From Clostridia bacterium (GTDB lineage Bacteria > Bacillota > Clostridia > UBA1381 > UBA9506): DNA of 64,000 nt. The notes below the pieces were generated by a model that was given only the letters and a program-made list of their open reading frames with translations, searched no databases and was not told the DNA's origin. Positions 16,649-25,991 of this stretch are shown here, one piece after another (positions within the stretch are counted from its first letter, which is position 1; each line of letters opens with the position of its first letter). A program made the position numbers and the translations under genes. The stretch is from contig JAFYVH010000009.1 of assembly GCA_017549205.1 (NCBI GenBank), forward strand, positions 1 to 64,000. Direction: 5' to 3'.

Positions 16649-18760
16649 ATGTTAAACACAAATTTTCATGAAAACTTTGGTTGTCATGTCTTTAGTGAAA
16701 CGATTATGCGTGAGCGTTTGCCCAAAGATATTTTTCAAGAATTGAAAAATACCATTGATAAAGGCACACCGCTTTCTGCTAAGGTTGCAGAGGTTGTGGC
16801 AGGTGCCATGAAGGAATGGGCTATGGAAAACGGTGCCACCCATTACACCCATTGGTTTCAACCTTTAAATGGCTTCACTGCAGAAAAACACGACTCCTTT
16901 TTACGCATTGATAAAGATGGACATGCTTTATCTGACTTTTCAGGCAAAGCACTCATAAAAGGTGAGCCTGATGCCTCCAGTTTCCCCTCGGGCGGTTTGC
17001 GTGCCACCTTTGAGGCTCGTGGCTACACTGCGTGGGATTGTACATCTCCTGCATTTTTAAAGGAAGATTCAAGCGGCTTAACCCTGTGTATCCCCACAGC
17101 GTTTTGTTCATATAACGGAGAAGCACTGGATAAAAAAACACCGCTTTTGCGTTCTGTTGAAGCGCTGTCCCAACAAGTTGTCCGCATCTTACGTCTGTTT
17201 GGTGATGAAGAGACAAATCGCGTATCTGTCAGCTGCGGTGCTGAGCAGGAATATTTTTTAATTGATAAAAAAATGTGGAAAGAGCGTCCTGATTTGGTGT
17301 TTACCGGTCGCACACTGCTGGGTGCTAAACCCCCAAAAACACAAGAAATGGATGACCATTATTTTGGTACATTAAAAGAGCGTGTTTCTGCCTATATGAA
17401 GGAGCTAGACATGGCACTTTGGAAGGTAGGCGTGCCCTCAAAAACCAAGCACAATGAGGCAGCACCGGCTCAGCACGAGCTTGCTCCCATTTTTGAAACT
17501 GTTAACATAGCCTGTGACCACAATCAGATTACCATGGAATTGATGAAAAAGATTGCAGACCATCACGGCATGGTATGTCTTTTACATGAAAAACCCTTTG
17601 CCGGCTTAAATGGTTCCGGCAAGCATAACAACTGGTCCATCACAACACCGGACGGCGTTAATCTTTTAAATCCGGGTAAAACTCCACGGGAAAATGCACA
17701 GTTTTTAGTATTTTTGTGTGCAGTTATCAGCGCTATTGATGACCATGCAGCCCTGATTCGTGCTTCAGCTGCCAATGCCGGTAACGATTATCGCTTAGGC
17801 GCTTTAGAAGCACCACCTGCCATTATTTCCATTTTCTTAGGCGATGAACTGACCGAAATTTTAGGACAAATCGAAAGCGGAGAAGAGCGCCCCACACACT
17901 TTGGCGGTGTCCTTGATATCGGCGTGCCCGGGTTGCCGAATCTTTCATTAGATACAACCGATCGCAACAGAACCTCTCCCTTTGCCTTTACAGGAAATAA
18001 ATTTGAGTTTAGAATGGTGCCTTCTTCTGCATCCATCGCAGGACCTAACACTGTTTTAAACACAGTTGTGGCTGAAGCACTCAGCGATATTGCCGATACA
18101 TTAGAAAATGCCAAAGATTTTAACAGAGAACTCAATGAACTCTTGGCTAAAATCATTAAAAAGCACAAGCGCGTTATCTTTAATGGCAACGGCTATGGTG
18201 AAGAATGGATTGCAGAAGCCAAACGCCGCGGCTTGCCTAACATTAATAACTCTGTTGACTCTTACAAAGCCTTTATTTATCCTGAGTCTATTGCCATGTT
18301 CGAAAAACATCATGTTTATTCTGAAACAGAGCTTCGTGCACGGTATGAGATTAAAATGGAGAAATACAGCAAAATTGTAGGCATTGAGGCACAAACCATG
18401 CTGCAGATGCTAAACAAACAAATCATTCCCGCCTGCATGGCATATAGCGATAAGATTGCACAGGGTATCGTGAACATTAAGGCAACGGCTCTTAATTGTA
18501 ACACTTTGCCGGCTGAAGAGCGCCTGCGACAGTTAACAAACGGCATTGCAGCTCTTTATAAATCCATGAAAAAGCTTGAAAAAGCCGTTCACAAGGCAGA
18601 GAACTTTAATGAAAACTTTATAAGCCATGCTGAATTTGCCCGTGATAACCTGGTGGCAGTGATGGATGAAATCAGAACACATGCCGACAGCTTAGAAACC
18701 ATTGTAGATAAAGATTTTTGGCCAATTCCTACTTATAATGACCTGATTTACAGCGTGTAA
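16649..18760 (+). CDS. glnN: Type III glutamine synthetase
   Basis: The 703-residue enzyme makes glutamine from glutamate and ammonia. It is of the long GSIII type, typical of anaerobes and Bacteroidetes, not the short GlnA. Signatures are FGCHVFSETIMRERLPKDIF, GATHYTHWFQPLNGFTAEKHD, the GAEQEYFLID active-site strand, KHNEAAPAQHELAPIFE, GLNGSGKHNNWSI and NRTSPFAFTGNKFEFRM. The start follows CAGGAGG. It stands alone, 53 bp behind lgt, and ends at a strong terminator shared with tlyA. No GlnR or PII gene is near. Confidence 0.96.
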   Translation: MLNTNFHENFGCHVFSETIMRERLPKDIFQELKNTIDKGTPLSAKVAEVVAGAMKEWAMENGATHYTHWFQPLNGFTAEKHDSFLRIDKDGHALSDFSGKALIKGEPDASSFPSGGLRATFEARGYTAWDCTSPAFLKEDSSGLTLCIPTAFCSYNGEALDKKTPLLRSVEALSQQVVRILRLFGDEETNRVSVSCGAEQEYFLIDKKMWKERPDLVFTGRTLLGAKPPKTQEMDDHYFGTLKERVSAYMKELDMALWKVGVPSKTKHNEAAPAQHELAPIFETVNIACDHNQITMELMKKIADHHGMVCLLHEKPFAGLNGSGKHNNWSITTPDGVNLLNPGKTPRENAQFLVFLCAVISAIDDHAALIRASAANAGNDYRLGALEAPPAIISIFLGDELTEILGQIESGEERPTHFGGVLDIGVPGLPNLSLDTTDRNRTSPFAFTGNKFEFRMVPSSASIAGPNTVLNTVVAEALSDIADTLENAKDFNRELNELLAKIIKKHKRVIFNGNGYGEEWIAEAKRRGLPNINNSVDSYKAFIYPESIAMFEKHHVYSETELRARYEIKMEKYSKIVGIEAQTMLQMLNKQIIPACMAYSDKIAQGIVNIKATALNCNTLPAEERLRQLTNGIAALYKSMKKLEKAVHKAENFNENFISHAEFARDNLVAVMDEIRTHADSLETIVDKDFWPIPTYNDLIYSV

Positions 18761-18767
18761 ACATAAT

Positions 18768-18803
18768 AAAACCCCTTAGCCACAAGACTAAGGGGTTTTT
18801 GTT
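18768..18803. terminator. Terminator between glnN and tlyA
   Basis: Stem AAAACCCCTTAG with CTAAGGGGTTTT and a long T run on plus; the minus flank is also T-rich, so it may serve both convergent genes. Confidence 0.9.
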
Positions 18804-18806
18804 TTG

Positions 18807-19607
18807 TTAAGCGTCTAGGGCACCATGGGCGCGCTTGACAACTTCATTAATAGATTCTTCTAAAACTGTTCCCGGCAGATTTTTCTTTAAATAAATTAAA
18901 TATTCAATATTGCCTTCAGGACCTTTAATAGGGGAGTGGTCAAGACCAAAAACGCCAAAACCGGCATCTGTGGCAAGGGTCATAATTTTCTCAATGACCT
19001 CAACATGCACCGCAGGGTCACGAACAACACCTTTTTTCCCCACTTTTTCACGACCGGCTTCAAACTGGGGTTTAATCAGCAAAACCGCCGAGCAACCATC
19101 CTTTAAACGATTATAAATGATAGGGATGACATGATATAAAGAGATGAAAGAAACATCAGCCGATGCAAAATCTAAAGGCTCGGGGACTTGCTCATCGGTC
19201 AGATAGCGTATATTTGTCCGTTCTAAATTCACAACGCGGGGGTCGTTTCGCAGTTTCCAGGCGAGCTGACCATAACCCACATCAACAGCATAAACTTTTT
19301 TGGCGCCACCAAGCAGCATAACATCGGTAAAACCGCCGGTTGATGCACCTGTATCCATGCAGACCAAATCGCTAAAATCAAGGCCGAATACCTTTTGTGC
19401 TTTTTCAAGCTTTAAGCCGCCACGACTCACATAGGGCAGCGTTTTGCCGCGGATCTCGACTGTTTGTGTTTCTTCAATCATAGTGCCGGGTTTATCACAC
19501 TTTTGATTGTCGACATACACAATGCCGGTCATGATAATGGCTTTGGCTTTTTCACGGCTTTCTGCCATATTTTTTTCAGTTAAGATGATATCTAGACGCT
19601 TTTTCAA
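18807..19607 (-). CDS. tlyA: TlyA-family rRNA (cytidine-2'-O)-methyltransferase
   Basis: The 266-residue protein joins an N-terminal S4 RNA-binding domain (RLDIILTEKNMAESREKAKAI...GIVYVDNQ) to an FtsJ-type methyltransferase (VCMDTGASTGGFTDVML, YAVDVGYGQLAWKLRNDPRV, ADVSFISLYHVIPI, LIKPQFEAGREKV). TlyA methylates 16S or 23S rRNA ribose and was long called a hemolysin; the rRNA role is better supported. The start is a TTG seven bases after GGAG. It lies 14 bp behind nth and is probably cotranscribed with it. Confidence 0.93.
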   Translation of the reverse strand: MKKRLDIILTEKNMAESREKAKAIIMTGIVYVDNQKCDKPGTMIEETQTVEIRGKTLPYVSRGGLKLEKAQKVFGLDFSDLVCMDTGASTGGFTDVMLLGGAKKVYAVDVGYGQLAWKLRNDPRVVNLERTNIRYLTDEQVPEPLDFASADVSFISLYHVIPIIYNRLKDGCSAVLLIKPQFEAGREKVGKKGVVRDPAVHVEVIEKIMTLATDAGFGVFGLDHSPIKGPEGNIEYLIYLKKNLPGTVLEESINEVVKRAHGALDA

Positions 19608-19621
19608 TGCATTTCTCCTTA

Positions 19622-20260
19622 TTATTTCACAGTTTTCTGATAGTAATCACATAGATTCTGCAAACCGCAACAAGAGCATTTGGGCGCTCTTGCTGTGCAA
19701 AGAGCACGACCGTGATATACAAATTGATGGCACAAATCACTGCCAATTTCTTCCGGCACAAATTTTCTTAAATCCATTTCGATTTTCGTTGGGTCGGTGT
19801 TTTTGGTGAGCCCTAAACGATTTGTGATGCGTTTTGCATGGGTATCAATGACAATAGCCGGTTTTCCAAAGGCGTCACCAAGCAGCAAATTAGCGGTTTT
19901 GCGACCAACACCCGGGAGAGACAACAGTTCTTCCATGGTGTCCGGCACAATGCCGCCAAAGTCAGATAGCAGCTTTTGTGCGCAGGCGATTAAGTTTCTT
20001 GCTTTGTTATGATAAAAGCCGGTAGATTTAATGGCTTCTTCCATTTCGATGGTATCGGCTTCTGCAAAGGCCTTAATGGTAGGGAATTTAGCAAATAGAG
20101 AAGGGGTTACCAAATTCACACGGGCATCGGTACATTGTGCAGCAAGCTGCGTTGCAACCAAAAGCTGAAACGGGTCACGGTAACGAAGTGAACAGGTTGC
20201 ATCAGGATAAGCTGCATCAAAAAAATCTTTAATTTTTAAAACTTTATCTTTTTTAGTCAT
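19622..20260 (-). CDS. nth: Endonuclease III
   Basis: The 212-residue DNA glycosylase/AP lyase removes oxidised pyrimidines. The helix-hairpin-helix LSLPGVGRKTANLLLGDAF carries the catalytic lysine, the catalytic aspartate is in VIDTHAKRITNRLG, and the C-terminal iron-sulfur loop has the exact C-x6-C-x2-C-x5-C spacing (CTARAPKCSCCGLQNLC). The start ATG follows AGGTGA. It is the first gene of the nth-tlyA pair. Confidence 0.97.
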   Translation of the reverse strand: MTKKDKVLKIKDFFDAAYPDATCSLRYRDPFQLLVATQLAAQCTDARVNLVTPSLFAKFPTIKAFAEADTIEMEEAIKSTGFYHNKARNLIACAQKLLSDFGGIVPDTMEELLSLPGVGRKTANLLLGDAFGKPAIVIDTHAKRITNRLGLTKNTDPTKIEMDLRKFVPEEIGSDLCHQFVYHGRALCTARAPKCSCCGLQNLCDYYQKTVK

Positions 20261-20426
20261 AAAAGTTCACCTGTAAGTTATTTCTAATTAAATAAATCGG
20301 AATAATCTCATATCATTATACAACAATTTAATTTAATTCGCAAGAGCATAGAATTCATTTAAAATTAAAAAAGAATGAAAAACACTATTTTTTGGCATAT
20401 TTTTTCGTTTTTTATAAGAGTAGGGC

Positions 20427-20455
20427 TTGACTTATTCTCATTAACGTGCTATAAT
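20427..20455 (+). promoter_or_regulatory. SigmaA-type promoter of the Xer-like recombinase
   Basis: TTGACT (20427-20432) and TATAAT (20450-20455) are 17 bp apart, a near-consensus site. Confidence 0.88.
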
Positions 20456-20467
20456 TTCAATAGAATG

Positions 20468-20497
20468 AGTTATACAAAATAAGAATTTTGTATAACT
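20468..20497 (+). repeat. Perfect inverted repeat at the start of the recombinase transcript
   Basis: Two 13-base arms, AGTTATACAAAAT and its exact complement ATTTTGTATAACT, flank the 4-base spacer AAGA. It begins about 12 bp after the -10 box and ends at the ribosome site GGGAGGAGG. It could be an operator, a binding site for the recombinase itself, or an RNA hairpin that affects translation. Confidence 0.85.
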
Positions 20498-20512
20498 GGG
20501 AGGAGGAGAAAA

Positions 20513-21481
20513 ATGAATATAAATCATCAAGAGGCCCCCTTTTTTCTAAAAGACTTTATTACCTATATGGAGGCAATCCGCGGAAAATCAAAAAACACCG
20601 TTAAAGAATATTATTTTGACCTGCGTACTTTCTTTCGTTACATGAAGGTTTTACGAAACCAAGCTCAATTAGATGATTTTGAATCAATTACAATTGATGA
20701 TATTGATATTAAATTTATTCAATCTATCACGCTGCATGATTTGTATGAGTTCTTAGCGTATACTTCTTCAGAGCGATTAAACAATGCAAACTCTCGCGCG
20801 CGTAAAGTTGCTGCGCTTCGTTCGTTTTTTAAATATATGAATGTTAAAGCAAAACTCATTCCTGATAATCCTGCCAAGGATTTAGATTCACCTAAAATCC
20901 CAAAATCGTTGCCTAAATATCTTACATTAGACGAAAGCCGCGATTTACTCTCGCACATTGATGGTAATGATAAATTGCGTGACTACGCTATTATTACCTT
21001 ATTTTTAAATTGCGGCATGCGATTATCCGAGTTAGCGGCGACTAACTTAAAAGATATCCGTGATGGAAAACTGACTGTTGTTGGTAAAGGTAACAAAGAA
21101 CGAGTCATTTATTTAAATAAAGCTTGTTTAAATGCTATTGAGGCATATGTACAAAATGAACGCCCCAAAGAAGGCATTAAACCCCCTCATCAGCAGGCGT
21201 TATTTATTAGTCGTCACAAGCAGCGCCTCAGTGTTAAAACCATTCAGGCTTTAGTTAAAAAACATTTAAAGGCAGCTGGTCTTGATGATAGCAAGTTCTC
21301 AGTGCATAAATTAAGACACACAGCTGCCACGCTCATGTATCAACATGGCCATGTGGATGTTCGTGTTTTGCAGGAAATCCTGGGACACACAAACCTGGCT
21401 ACAACCCAGATTTATACCCATTTAGACAGCGAACAACTGCGCTCGGCAGCTGACAGCAATCCCCTTGCAGATATTGACTGA
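20513..21481 (+). CDS. Site-specific tyrosine recombinase, XerC/XerD-like
   Basis: The 322-residue protein has an N-terminal SAM-like DNA-binding domain (FITYMEAIRGKSKNTVKEYYFDLRTFFRYM) and a catalytic domain with all expected residues: Arg in LNCGMRLSELAA, Lys in VVGKGNKER, HKLRHTAATLMYQHG, the LGHTNLATTQIYTH segment with its His and the nucleophilic Tyr. It stands alone with its own promoter and no flanking att-like repeats or phage genes, so a chromosome-dimer-resolution or housekeeping role is more likely than an integrase. Which Xer it is cannot be decided without a second copy. The start follows GGGAGGAGG. Confidence 0.88.
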   Translation: MNINHQEAPFFLKDFITYMEAIRGKSKNTVKEYYFDLRTFFRYMKVLRNQAQLDDFESITIDDIDIKFIQSITLHDLYEFLAYTSSERLNNANSRARKVAALRSFFKYMNVKAKLIPDNPAKDLDSPKIPKSLPKYLTLDESRDLLSHIDGNDKLRDYAIITLFLNCGMRLSELAATNLKDIRDGKLTVVGKGNKERVIYLNKACLNAIEAYVQNERPKEGIKPPHQQALFISRHKQRLSVKTIQALVKKHLKAAGLDDSKFSVHKLRHTAATLMYQHGHVDVRVLQEILGHTNLATTQIYTHLDSEQLRSAADSNPLADID

Positions 21482-21482
21482 A

Positions 21483-22235
21483 TCATTTTAATAATAAGCC
21501 AACGGGACAATGGTCGCTGCCTATAATATCAGTATAAATAACAGAATCCTGCACCTTATCTTTAAGGCAATCTGAAATGATAAAATAATCAATGCGCCAG
21601 CCAATGTTTTTTTCCCGTGCCCGAAAACGATAGGACCACCAGCTGTAAACATCGGTTACATCCGGATATAAATAACGGAAAGAATCGGTAAACCCTGCGT
21701 TTAAAAGTGCTGTCATTTTTTCGCGCTCTTCATCGGAAAAACCGGGATTTCCGCGGTTGGCTTTTGGATTTTTTAAATCGATTTCATTGTGAGCCACATT
21801 CAAGTCACCGCACAAAATTACAGGCTTATTTTTTGAAAGCTCTTTTAAATAGGCTCTGAAATCGTCTTCCCATTCCATGCGATATGAAAGGCGCTTAAGC
21901 TCGGACTGTGCATTTGGTGTGTAGCAATTTACCAAATAGAAATTATCAAATTCTAATGTTATGGTGCGTCCTTCGTGACTATGCACCTCGATACCGATAT
22001 CGTAGATGACAGATATCGGTTTTATTTTTGTAAAAATAGCTGTGCCTGAATATCCTTTTTTATCAGCGCTGTTCCAGAACTGTTCATAACCATCAAGGAT
22101 TATTTCGGCTTGATTAGGCTGCATTTTTGTTTCTTGCACACAAAAAATATCAGGCTGCTCCTGATTAAAAAAATCTAAAAAACCTTTTGTTAAACAAGCT
22201 CGTAAGCCATTTACATTCCAGGATATCAGTTTCAT
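21483..22235 (-). CDS. xthA: Exodeoxyribonuclease III
   Basis: The 250-residue AP endonuclease/3'-exonuclease opens with MKLISWNVNGLRACL and has the metal-binding glutamate in IFCVQETKMQ, CGDLNVAHNEIDL, YSWWSYRFRAREKNIGWRIDYF and GSDHCPVGLLL at the end. It acts in base excision repair, as does nth nearby. It ends one base from the recombinase stop on the other strand. The start follows GGGGAG. It lies 23 bp behind fmt on the same strand and may be the end of that operon. Confidence 0.96.
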   Translation of the reverse strand: MKLISWNVNGLRACLTKGFLDFFNQEQPDIFCVQETKMQPNQAEIILDGYEQFWNSADKKGYSGTAIFTKIKPISVIYDIGIEVHSHEGRTITLEFDNFYLVNCYTPNAQSELKRLSYRMEWEDDFRAYLKELSKNKPVILCGDLNVAHNEIDLKNPKANRGNPGFSDEEREKMTALLNAGFTDSFRYLYPDVTDVYSWWSYRFRAREKNIGWRIDYFIISDCLKDKVQDSVIYTDIIGSDHCPVGLLLK

Positions 22236-22258
22236 AGCACTACTCCCCTATTTTTATC

Positions 22259-23188
22259 TTAAATTAGCTTTTCGCCGATTGTAAAGCTGTTTCCCTTTAC
22301 ATATTCTGCGACAGACATTCGTTTTTTGCCTTCCATTTGTATCTCGTCGATTAACAGAGCGTCTTCTCCACATTTAACCACTAAAAAGCCGTTCTTTACG
22401 GATAAAATCGTGCCAGTTTCTCCAATAAAATCGCCTTTTAAAGCCTTTGCACTAATAATTTTCATCAATTTTCCCTCATAAGTCGTCTGTGCCATTGGAT
22501 AGGAATACATGGCGCGAACAAGTCTTGCAATTTCATCGGCAGAACGGGTAAAATCAATTTTTGCTGTCTCTTTTGTAATCATTGTAGCATAGCAAGCAAG
22601 CTCATCTTTTTGCTTTTTGGGGGTTAATGTTCCATTTTGGATAGCATTTAAGGTTTCGGACAGGGCTTCTTTGCCTAAAATACTAAGTTTATCATGAATG
22701 GATTCAGTTGTATCTTTAACCGTTATGTCAATTTCCTTTTTTATGAGCATATCGCCTGTATCAAGTCCCACATCCATCTGCATGGTGGTGACACCGGTTT
22801 TGCGCTCACCGTCCATGATACAGTGTTGCATGGGTGCTGCACCGCGATATTTAGGCAGTAGCGATGCATGGACATTAATACAACCATATGTGGGCAGATT
22901 TAATATTCTTTCCGGCAAAATTTTACCAAAAGCCACTACAACAAAAACATCGGCATTGACATCTTTTAATACATTAAATGTTTCATCGTCTTTCATTTTT
23001 TCTGGCTGATAAACAGGAATGTTATGAGCAAGTGCACAAACCTTAACCGGCGGCGGCGTCAGTTTGTGACCGCGACCTTTTGGTTTGTCGGCTTGTGTTA
23101 CAACCAAAGCCACTTCATGTCCATCTTCCAGCAGTCCCTCAAGGCATGGAACTGAAAAATCGGGAGTACCCATAAAAACAATTTTCAA
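22259..23188 (-). CDS. fmt: Methionyl-tRNA formyltransferase
   Basis: The 309-residue enzyme formylates initiator Met-tRNA. Motifs are MGTPDFSVPCLEGLL, QADKPKGRGHKLTPPPVK, the catalytic INVHASLLPKYRGAAPMQ and MQMDVGLDTGDMLIK. The start is a TTG nine bases after GGAGG. It lies two bases from def, so the two enzymes that put on and take off the formyl group are coupled. Together with priA this is the common Firmicute order priA-def-fmt. Confidence 0.97.
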   Translation of the reverse strand: MKIVFMGTPDFSVPCLEGLLEDGHEVALVVTQADKPKGRGHKLTPPPVKVCALAHNIPVYQPEKMKDDETFNVLKDVNADVFVVVAFGKILPERILNLPTYGCINVHASLLPKYRGAAPMQHCIMDGERKTGVTTMQMDVGLDTGDMLIKKEIDITVKDTTESIHDKLSILGKEALSETLNAIQNGTLTPKKQKDELACYATMITKETAKIDFTRSADEIARLVRAMYSYPMAQTTYEGKLMKIISAKALKGDFIGETGTILSVKNGFLVVKCGEDALLIDEIQMEGKKRMSVAEYVKGNSFTIGEKLI

Positions 23189-23190
23189 TT

Positions 23191-23673
23191 TTATTTACCT
23201 CCCTTTGCTGCACCGTCCTGGTCAACATATTCAATCACTTTATCTGTGTACAATGTGCCGTTTAAGTGGTCAATTTCATGGCAAAGCGCAACGGCAAGCA
23301 AGCCCTCACCCTCTACTTCAACCTCCTCGCCCTCCGGTGTTGTGCCACGAACAATTACATGGGTGGGACGCTCTACAATACCCCAAACACCAGGTACGGA
23401 AAGGCAGCCTTCCATCTCTTTTTGTGAGCCTTTCTGATAGACAATAACGGGATTGATTAAAACAATAGGTCCATCGCCTATATCAATGACAATCAGACGC
23501 TTTAAAACGCCAACCTGAGGCGCTGCTAAACCAACACCATTCTGGGCATACATTGTCTCTTTCATATCTTCAATAAGTGTTAAAATTTTCTCGTTTATCT
23601 CGGTAATTTCACGGGATTTTTTGCGCAAGGTTTCATTATCGTCATCTCTGATTAAAACATTTCTCAGTGCCAT
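23191..23673 (-). CDS. def: Peptide deformylase
   Basis: The 160-residue metalloenzyme removes the formyl group from new proteins. All three motifs are present: [18 protein letters not shown] with the metal cysteine, and HEIDHLNG with two metal histidines and the catalytic glutamate. The start ATG follows GGAAAGGA. It lies between priA and fmt on the minus strand. Confidence 0.97.
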   Translation of the reverse strand: MALRNVLIRDDDNETLRKKSREITEINEKILTLIEDMKETMYAQNGVGLAAPQVGVLKRLIVIDIGDGPIVLINPVIVYQKGSQKEMEGCLSVPGVWGIVERPTHVIVRGTTPEGEEVEVEGEGLLAVALCHEIDHLNGTLYTDKVIEYVDQDGAAKGGK

Positions 23674-23710
23674 TTTTTTATCCTTTCCTGTTCATTTTTC
23701 GTAAAGTATA

Positions 23711-25951
23711 TTATAAAATATGTACCGGGTTTGTTTCAGCTGATACAGTAACAAATTTACTCTCTTTGCTTTTATAATGCCGGGCGAGATAATCTGATAC
23801 TGTCCGTATTATTGTATCATTTAATTTACATTTTATCAAGATTCGTTTTCGGTATTTGTTGTTGATTTTATAAAAGCTGCAAGGGCTTGGTCCTAATATA
23901 TCGGCCTGCTCTTTTTTAAATTCTTTTTGTAAAAATGTAGCAAACTGTTTAGCACAGCTTGTTGCAGCGTTTTCATTAAATGAAGTAAAAACAATGGAAA
24001 GCAGGTCGCATAACGGCGGATATAAAAGTGCTTGCCGCAGTGAAATTTCTTCTTTATAAAATGCAGAATAATCCTGCATGCAAGCAAGGTTTAAAACCGA
24101 ATTTTCAGGCATATATGTCTGAATAACGGCTCGGCCTGCATGAGCACCCCTGCCCGCTCTTCCGCTAACCTGTGTGATAATGTCAAAGGTTTTTTCGTTA
24201 GCACGGTAATCGTCTTGATTGAGGCTCATATCGGCAGCTAAAACACCAACCAGCGTCACATTTTCAAAATCCAGGCCCTTGGTAACCATTTGTGTGCCAA
24301 TTAAAATATCAATCTTCTCTTTTTCAAACTGTTCCAGAATTTTTTGATGTGAATTTTTGGCAGAAACGGTGTCCAAATCCATGCGCAGAATCGAAGCCTC
24401 GGGAAACAAAGCCAAAAGCTCTTCTTCCACTTTCTGTGTGCCTGTGCCAAAATGTTTTATGTAATTGCTGGAGCATTCGGGGCAGGCATTCAGATTTCGC
24501 TGTGTATAGCCACAATAATGACAGGTCAGGTGATTTTTGTTTTTATGATATGTCAGCGCAATATTGCACCGAGGGCATTTAACCACATAACCGCAACTGC
24601 GGCATGATATAAAGGTGGAAAAACCGCGCCTGTTTAAAAACAGAATGGTCTGTCGTCCGGCATCTAAATTCGCCCTGATTTCATTTGCAAGCTGCTGTGA
24701 AAATAAAGAGCGGTTTCCGTCAGCCAGTTCGCGCCGCATGTCAACAATTTGAACATTTGGCATAGATGCCGACTCTTTGGCTCGGGTGTTTAAGGTTAAT
24801 AATTCATACTTGCCCTTTTGGGCCTTATAATAGCTCTCAACCGAGGGTGTTGCAGAGGCAAGCACCAGCGGCACACCACTCTGCTTTGCACGCACAGCGG
24901 CGATTTCCCGGGTATGATAAGCCGGCACAGTTTGTGATTTATAGGATGTTTCATGCTCTTCATCCATCACAATCAGTCCTAAATTTTGAACCGGAGCAAA
25001 AACGGCAGAACGCACACCAATCACAACTTTGGCTTCTCCGCTTTTGATACGCTTATATTCATCGTTGCGTTCACCAAGCGATAGTCTTGAATGTAATACG
25101 GCAATTTTTTTGCCAAATCGTCCGGCAAAACGACTAATCATTTGCGGGGTTAATGAGATTTCAGGTACTAAGACAATAGCAGATTGACCCTTTGACAAAA
25201 CCATATCAATACATTGCAAAAATACCTCTGTTTTACCGCTGCCTGTAACGCCATGGAGCAAGAACACATGAAAGTCGGAAAGTGATTTGGCAATGCGGTT
25301 TATGGCAATTGCTTGTTCTTTTGTGGGCACAAGAGCTTTTGTGGGCTCGATTTTTGAATAATCCACCGGATTTCTGAAAACTTCAATTTCAGTTAACTCA
25401 ATAACGCCTTTTTTTTCTAAGCTTTTAATGGCAGAAATTCCACATCCCAAAATCATTTGAATATCGCAATTTGCCACAAAATCGTTTTGCATTAATAGCT
25501 CGATAATTCTGGCCTGCATGGGCGCCTTATCACGAATGTTTTCTAAAACATCAAAGGCATCATCTTGTGAAATGGCAAGCTGTGAGCCTTTTAAAAGTTT
25601 GCCTGCATCCTGCCTTGTTGACAAGCCAAGGCCGTATGGTACAACGGTTTTTAAGGCTAATAAATAGGTAGAAAAATACCGCTTTTTCATAAAATAGATT
25701 AAATCTAAAAGAGACTGGTCAAACAGCGGTTCATTTGAAAGTAATGATGCTATCTCTTTTAAATTTTCAACATTTGAACTTTCGGGAAAATCAACAACAT
25801 ATCCTTCAATGAGCGTGTTGCCTTTTCCAAAGGGCACATTGACAACCATGCCGATTTGCAAAACATCCCTTAATGCTTCAGGAACAATATAATCAAACAA
25901 ACGGTCTACTGCTCTTGCTGTTTTATTAACAATCACTCTTGCAATTTTCAT
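23711..25951 (-). CDS. priA: Primosomal protein N' (replication restart helicase PriA)
   Basis: I chose the ATG at 25951 because AAAGGGG is well placed; the GTG at 25960 is too near it. The 746-residue helicase has the N-terminal DNA 3'-end-binding domain (RVIVNKTARAVDRLFDYIVP), Walker A LLHGVTGSGKTEVFLQ, the DEEH box in IVMDEEHETSYKSQ, LASATPSVES and a zinc domain with CRSCGYVVKCPRCN and CHYCGYTQ. The C-terminal helicase part has IGTQMVTKGLDFENVTLVGV and QVSGRAGRG. It restarts stalled replication forks. It heads the priA-def-fmt group. Confidence 0.96.
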   Translation of the reverse strand: MKIARVIVNKTARAVDRLFDYIVPEALRDVLQIGMVVNVPFGKGNTLIEGYVVDFPESSNVENLKEIASLLSNEPLFDQSLLDLIYFMKKRYFSTYLLALKTVVPYGLGLSTRQDAGKLLKGSQLAISQDDAFDVLENIRDKAPMQARIIELLMQNDFVANCDIQMILGCGISAIKSLEKKGVIELTEIEVFRNPVDYSKIEPTKALVPTKEQAIAINRIAKSLSDFHVFLLHGVTGSGKTEVFLQCIDMVLSKGQSAIVLVPEISLTPQMISRFAGRFGKKIAVLHSRLSLGERNDEYKRIKSGEAKVVIGVRSAVFAPVQNLGLIVMDEEHETSYKSQTVPAYHTREIAAVRAKQSGVPLVLASATPSVESYYKAQKGKYELLTLNTRAKESASMPNVQIVDMRRELADGNRSLFSQQLANEIRANLDAGRQTILFLNRRGFSTFISCRSCGYVVKCPRCNIALTYHKNKNHLTCHYCGYTQRNLNACPECSSNYIKHFGTGTQKVEEELLALFPEASILRMDLDTVSAKNSHQKILEQFEKEKIDILIGTQMVTKGLDFENVTLVGVLAADMSLNQDDYRANEKTFDIITQVSGRAGRGAHAGRAVIQTYMPENSVLNLACMQDYSAFYKEEISLRQALLYPPLCDLLSIVFTSFNENAATSCAKQFATFLQKEFKKEQADILGPSPCSFYKINNKYRKRILIKCKLNDTIIRTVSDYLARHYKSKESKFVTVSAETNPVHIL

Positions 25952-25991
25952 GGTTATCACCCCTTTTTAATATATTGTATGGCAGCAGGCG

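Noticed and set aside
20468-20497. The inverted repeat as a canonical dif or loxP site
   Set aside because: The arms do not resemble dif consensus and the 4-base spacer is shorter than the 6-8 bp normal for such sites; kept only as an unexplained repeat.
20513-21481. Xer-like recombinase as the integrase of a mobile island
   Set aside because: The flanks are housekeeping genes (nth, xthA) on both sides and no direct repeats or cargo are seen.
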